Shown in pieces: positions 51,601-53,824 of a stretch of DNA of 53,824 bases. Within the stretch, counting starts at the first letter, position 1, and the number at the start of each line of letters is the position of its first letter. Both the position numbers and the translations under genes were made by a program. Source of the DNA: CAZKUN01 sp964555935 (GTDB lineage Bacteria > Armatimonadota > Zipacnadia > Zipacnadales > VGFC01); assembly GCA_964555935.1 (NCBI GenBank), contig CAZKUN010000029.1, positions 1 through 53,824 on the forward strand, in the 5' to 3' direction. The notes beneath the pieces are model-generated. The model did no database searches and was not told the DNA's origin. It saw only the letters and a program-made list of their open reading frames with translations.

Positions 51601-52089
51601 TCAGCCTCTCGCCCCTGGCGCGCGGTGGGTCATCGTCCAGTACACCTTCAGGTATTGGACAACCTGGAAGAAGTCCTCAGACCGTTTCGGCTTCACGACA
51701 TAGCTGTTGGCGCGGAAATGGTAGGCCTTGATGATCTCCGTCTCCCTGTCTGACGTCGTCAGCATGGCGACCGGAATCGTGCAGAGCGCCTCGTCTGTCT
51801 TGATCTCGCGGATCACATCGCGATGCACTATTGCGCGGCCATCCCCGAGGCGTTCTTTCAGCAACTACTCGACATGCTGCCCGGTGCTGTTGGCCACGGC
51901 CTCCATGTGGTCGAAAACTCGGGCCTGGACGGCCTTCCGCCCGCGAATTCCCACGTAGACCACCATCGCCATCAGGGGCAATGCGGCAGGCAGAGCCATC
52001 AGAATTGCTAGACGGGTGCGGAAGGGGAGACGAGCAAGCAGGGATCGGAGGGCAGGACTTGATGGTCGAACCGGATCGCCCGACGCCAC
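51601..52089 (-). pseudogene. Sensor kinase 5' end fused to response regulator 3' end, with internal stop
   Basis: From GTG 52089 the first 74 codons encode the start of a membrane sensor kinase: a basic region, a membrane helix (TRLAILMALPAALPLMAMVVY) and AVQARVFDHMEAVANSTGQHVE, then TAG at 51867-51865. The same frame continues with LLKERLGDGRAIVHRDVIREI, still like the extracytoplasmic start of a kinase, and passes directly into IKTDEALCTIPVAMLTTSDRE and ANSYVVKPKRSEDFFQVVQYL, the second half of an Rcp1-type response regulator without its phospho-acceptor Asp. This looks like a large deletion that joined two genes, then a nonsense change. It ends 3 bases before the hybrid kinase start. I consider it non-functional, though a short TTG-start peptide from 51864 could be made. 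Confidence 0.75.
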
Positions 52090-52364
52090 GGTGTCACCCC
52101 CCCCAATTGCCCTTGACTACGGCTCGTGCAGCTCAGTCGCGACTAAGCCATCGTTCGTCCTCGGCGGACGCGTTCCTGCCAGCCACGAAAGTAAGCGGCC
52201 CGAGCTTTGCCGCGCGTGCTACGGATGCTACATGCGTGAGGATTACCACGTGGCCCTCCTCCCTCGCCGCTCAAATCCGCTCAAGAGCACTCAAATGTGC
52301 TCAACGCTCGGCGAAGGTCCTACCCGCGGCGAGGAACAACCGTGCGGCTGAGGTCCGTGAGGCC
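52090..52364. other. Divergent intergenic region
   Basis: 275 bases between the decayed kinase gene and the hydrolase gene. It holds a run of nine C at 52088-52096 (minus: a purine-rich ribosome-binding site for the GTG at 52089) and the phased repeat at 52269-52308. No gene is visible. Confidence 0.5.
52269..52308 (+). repeat. Four 10-bp-phased (G/A)CTCAA direct repeats
   Basis: GCTCAA at 52269, GCTCAA at 52279, ACTCAA at 52289 and GCTCAA at 52299: the hexamer recurs exactly every 10 bases, with variable bases between. It lies 63 bases upstream of the hydrolase start codon. The helical phasing suggests cooperative binding of a regulator on one face of the DNA or a bent segment. Confidence 0.5.
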
Positions 52365-52370
52365 ATGACC

Positions 52371-53824
52371 ATGCGAGCGTTCGCCTTGCCGCTCTTACTC
52401 TCAGCCCATACTTGCGCGCTGGCTCAGGAGGCACCCATGCCTTGCCTGCCCGACACTTCCCCTCTGGAGTTCACCGACGAGATTCCCGCCGCGATGGTCG
52501 CTGGGATTCACCGATACCTTCTCCGCGAGACCTCGGCCGCACCCGCGCGTCGCGAGCGGCATTGGGCGATGGACTTCGCCTCGCGCGAGGCCTACGCCGC
52601 CTCGGTCGCTCCCAACCGCGAGCGATTTCGCAAGATGATCGGCGCTGTCGATCCGCGTCCCGAGCGCGTCGACATGCAACTCGTCTCGACCACCGATGAG
52701 CCCAGCCTTATCGCCTCGACTGACGCCTACGAGGTCCACGCCGTCCGCTGGCAGGCCGCCGAGGGCTTCACGGGCGAGGGGCTGTTGCTCCGCCCGACAG
52801 GCGACCCGATTGCCCGCGTCATCGCCCTGCCCGACTGCGACGCCGTCTTGGACCGCGAGCTTCCAGCTCGCAACGCCGTCCGCCTTGCCGCCGCCGGATG
52901 CGAGGTCATCGTGCCCGTCCTCATCGATCGCGATGACGAGTTCTCCGGGCATCCGAACGTCCGCTACACGAATCAGCCTCACCGCGAGTTCGTCTATCGC
53001 ATGGCCTTCGAGATGGGGCGTCACGTCATCGGCTACGAGGTCGTGAAGGTGATGGCCGCCGTCGATTGGTGCAAGGCTCAAGACGATTTGCCCGTCGCCG
53101 TGATGGGCCATGGCGAGGGCGGCCTGATCGCGCTGTATGCCGCTGCCTGTGATGAGCGGATCGACGCGGCGTGCGTGAGCGGATACTTCGGCCCGCGCGA
53201 GGATCTGCACCTCGAGCCAATCTACCGCAACGTGTTCGGGTTGCTGGATGAGTTCGGCGACGCTGAGATCGCTCGCCTTATCGCCCCTCGCCCGCTCATT
53301 ATCGAGGCCTCCGATCACCCCGATGTCACCGGCCCACCCGAGCCTCGCGACGGTCGCACCGGCGCCGCTCCCGGTCGGATCCAGACGCCGCCCTTCGCCG
53401 CCGTCGAAACCGAGATCGCCCGCGCCCGAGTCGTCTACGAGGACCTCAACGCCTCCACCGCCCTGCAGCTCACTACTGACGACGCCACCGACTCCCTCCT
53501 CGCCTCGCTGGGCCTTCCCGCCGCTGGAGGGGCCGAATACGAGGTTGCGCAGCAACCGACGTATCCGGCCCGCGCCGTCCGTATGAAGCGCCAGGTCGAA
53601 GAACTCTGCGCCTGGACCCAGGAAGTTCTGCGCCGCTCCGAACCGTCGCGCGACGCCATCTTCGCCGATGTCGACATGTCGACGCTCGACGCCTACCGTG
53701 AATCCACCGCGCCGATCCGCGACTTCTTCTGGGAGGAGGTCATCGGCAAGCTCCCACCCGCTACTGAGCCGATGAACCCCCGCTCGCGCCTCGTCTACGA
53801 CGAGCCCGATTGGACGGGCTACGA
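52371..53824 (+). CDS. Secreted alpha/beta hydrolase-like protein without nucleophile Ser (partial)
   Basis: At least 484 residues, running off the window end. The start is ATG 52371 (or 52365); a Sec signal peptide is MRAFALPLLLSAHTCALA. The body resembles acetyl xylan esterase/dipeptidyl peptidase-like hydrolases: GEGLLLRPTGDPIARVIALPD, EVIVPVLIDRDDEFSGHPN, PVAVMGHGEGGLIALYAAA and VSGYFGPREDL. At the nucleophile elbow (GxSxG) the sequence is G246-H247-G248-E249-G250, so the catalytic Ser is Gly. The same GxGEGG I recall from relatives in Planctomycetes-like bacteria, so it is probably not a sequencing error. It may be a non-enzymatic or differently catalysing member. The 3' end, including any His, is outside the window or not recognised. 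Confidence 0.75.
   Translation, partial: MRAFALPLLLSAHTCALAQEAPMPCLPDTSPLEFTDEIPAAMVAGIHRYLLRETSAAPARRERHWAMDFASREAYAASVAPNRERFRKMIGAVDPRPERVDMQLVSTTDEPSLIASTDAYEVHAVRWQAAEGFTGEGLLLRPTGDPIARVIALPDCDAVLDRELPARNAVRLAAAGCEVIVPVLIDRDDEFSGHPNVRYTNQPHREFVYRMAFEMGRHVIGYEVVKVMAAVDWCKAQDDLPVAVMGHGEGGLIALYAAACDERIDAACVSGYFGPREDLHLEPIYRNVFGLLDEFGDAEIARLIAPRPLIIEASDHPDVTGPPEPRDGRTGAAPGRIQTPPFAAVETEIARARVVYEDLNASTALQLTTDDATDSLLASLGLPAAGGAEYEVAQQPTYPARAVRMKRQVEELCAWTQEVLRRSEPSRDAIFADVDMSTLDAYRESTAPIRDFFWEEVIGKLPPATEPMNPRSRLVYDEPDWTGY

Noticed and set aside
52016..52351. A plus-strand frame of 111 codons in the divergent spacer
   Set aside because: It overlaps the start of the kinase remnant, has no ribosome-binding site and a composition without structure.
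52401..53555. A 384-codon minus-strand frame at the window end
   Set aside because: Antisense to the secreted hydrolase, whose signal peptide and core are recognisable.
1..53824. CRISPR arrays, tRNA, rRNA, insertion sequences, integrase or attachment sites
   Set aside because: I saw no regularly spaced repeats of CRISPR length, no transposase or integrase sequence and no tRNA-like or rRNA-like stretch; a search with dedicated tools could still find a diverged one.

Overview
The window looks like a piece of a GC-rich, uncultured bacterium, assembled from a metagenome. It carries seven runs of exactly 10 N, which I read as fixed-length scaffolding placeholders. The mix of genes (three sulfatase-fold enzymes, two Gfo/Idh/MocA oxidoreductases, a PL11-like pectin lyase, large secreted proteins of the DUF4091 and GHL6 kind, pseudopilin-like secreted proteins, HEAT and ankyrin proteins, many Tat or Sec signals) resembles Planctomycetota, Armatimonadota, Poribacteria, Hydrogenedentota or Lentisphaerota-type genomes. 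No rRNA, tRNA or other phylogenetic marker is present, so I cannot name the phylum.

Layout. 1-5110: start of a sulfatase (minus), a Tat-exported oxidoreductase with a HEAT-repeat protein, an ankyrin protein, and a DegT-type aminotransferase (minus). 5308-18281: nine closely spaced plus-strand genes, probably one operon: sulfatase-fold hydrolase with Thr in place of the formylglycine Cys, PL11-like rhamnogalacturonan lyase, prolyl oligopeptidase, BNR sialidase-like protein, M14 carboxypeptidase, double-domain amidohydrolase, ThDP enzyme, sugar-phosphate isomerase-like TIM barrel and a DUF4177-like protein. It reads as a unit for breaking down plant or algal glycans and glycopeptides and catabolising their products. 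A second Gfo/Idh/MocA enzyme and larB follow. 20307-23452: two coupled secreted proteins (minus). 23605-28651: a small secreted protein, then a minus operon thiC, glycosyltransferase, membrane-anchored parvulin/TPR foldase. 28888-31788: RNase H, dual-specificity phosphatase, ECF sigma factor with a small partner, and DUF58.

31792-41875: a secreted unknown, a phosphoglycerate mutase whose two sequence halves are in swapped order, a broken panE copy, a pterin-dependent methyltransferase, a GATase-like protein, two tandem secreted paralogues with pilin-like modules, and an ArsA-family ATPase with a small partner. 41974-47959: classical sulfatase coupled to a serine hydrolase, then a large DUF4091/CBM9-like secreted protein (minus). 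48047-52089: a signalling operon (minus) with an HD-GYP response regulator, a hybrid kinase, and a decayed gene in which the 5' end of a sensor kinase is fused to the 3' end of a response regulator. 52371-end: a secreted alpha/beta hydrolase that lacks its nucleophile serine, preceded by a 10-bp-phased repeat.

The most interesting item is the apparently circularly permuted cofactor-independent phosphoglycerate mutase at 32667-34253. It is one uninterrupted reading frame with all metal ligands kept. Several other oddities are assembly effects, especially the foreign fragment inside panE, and are labelled as such.
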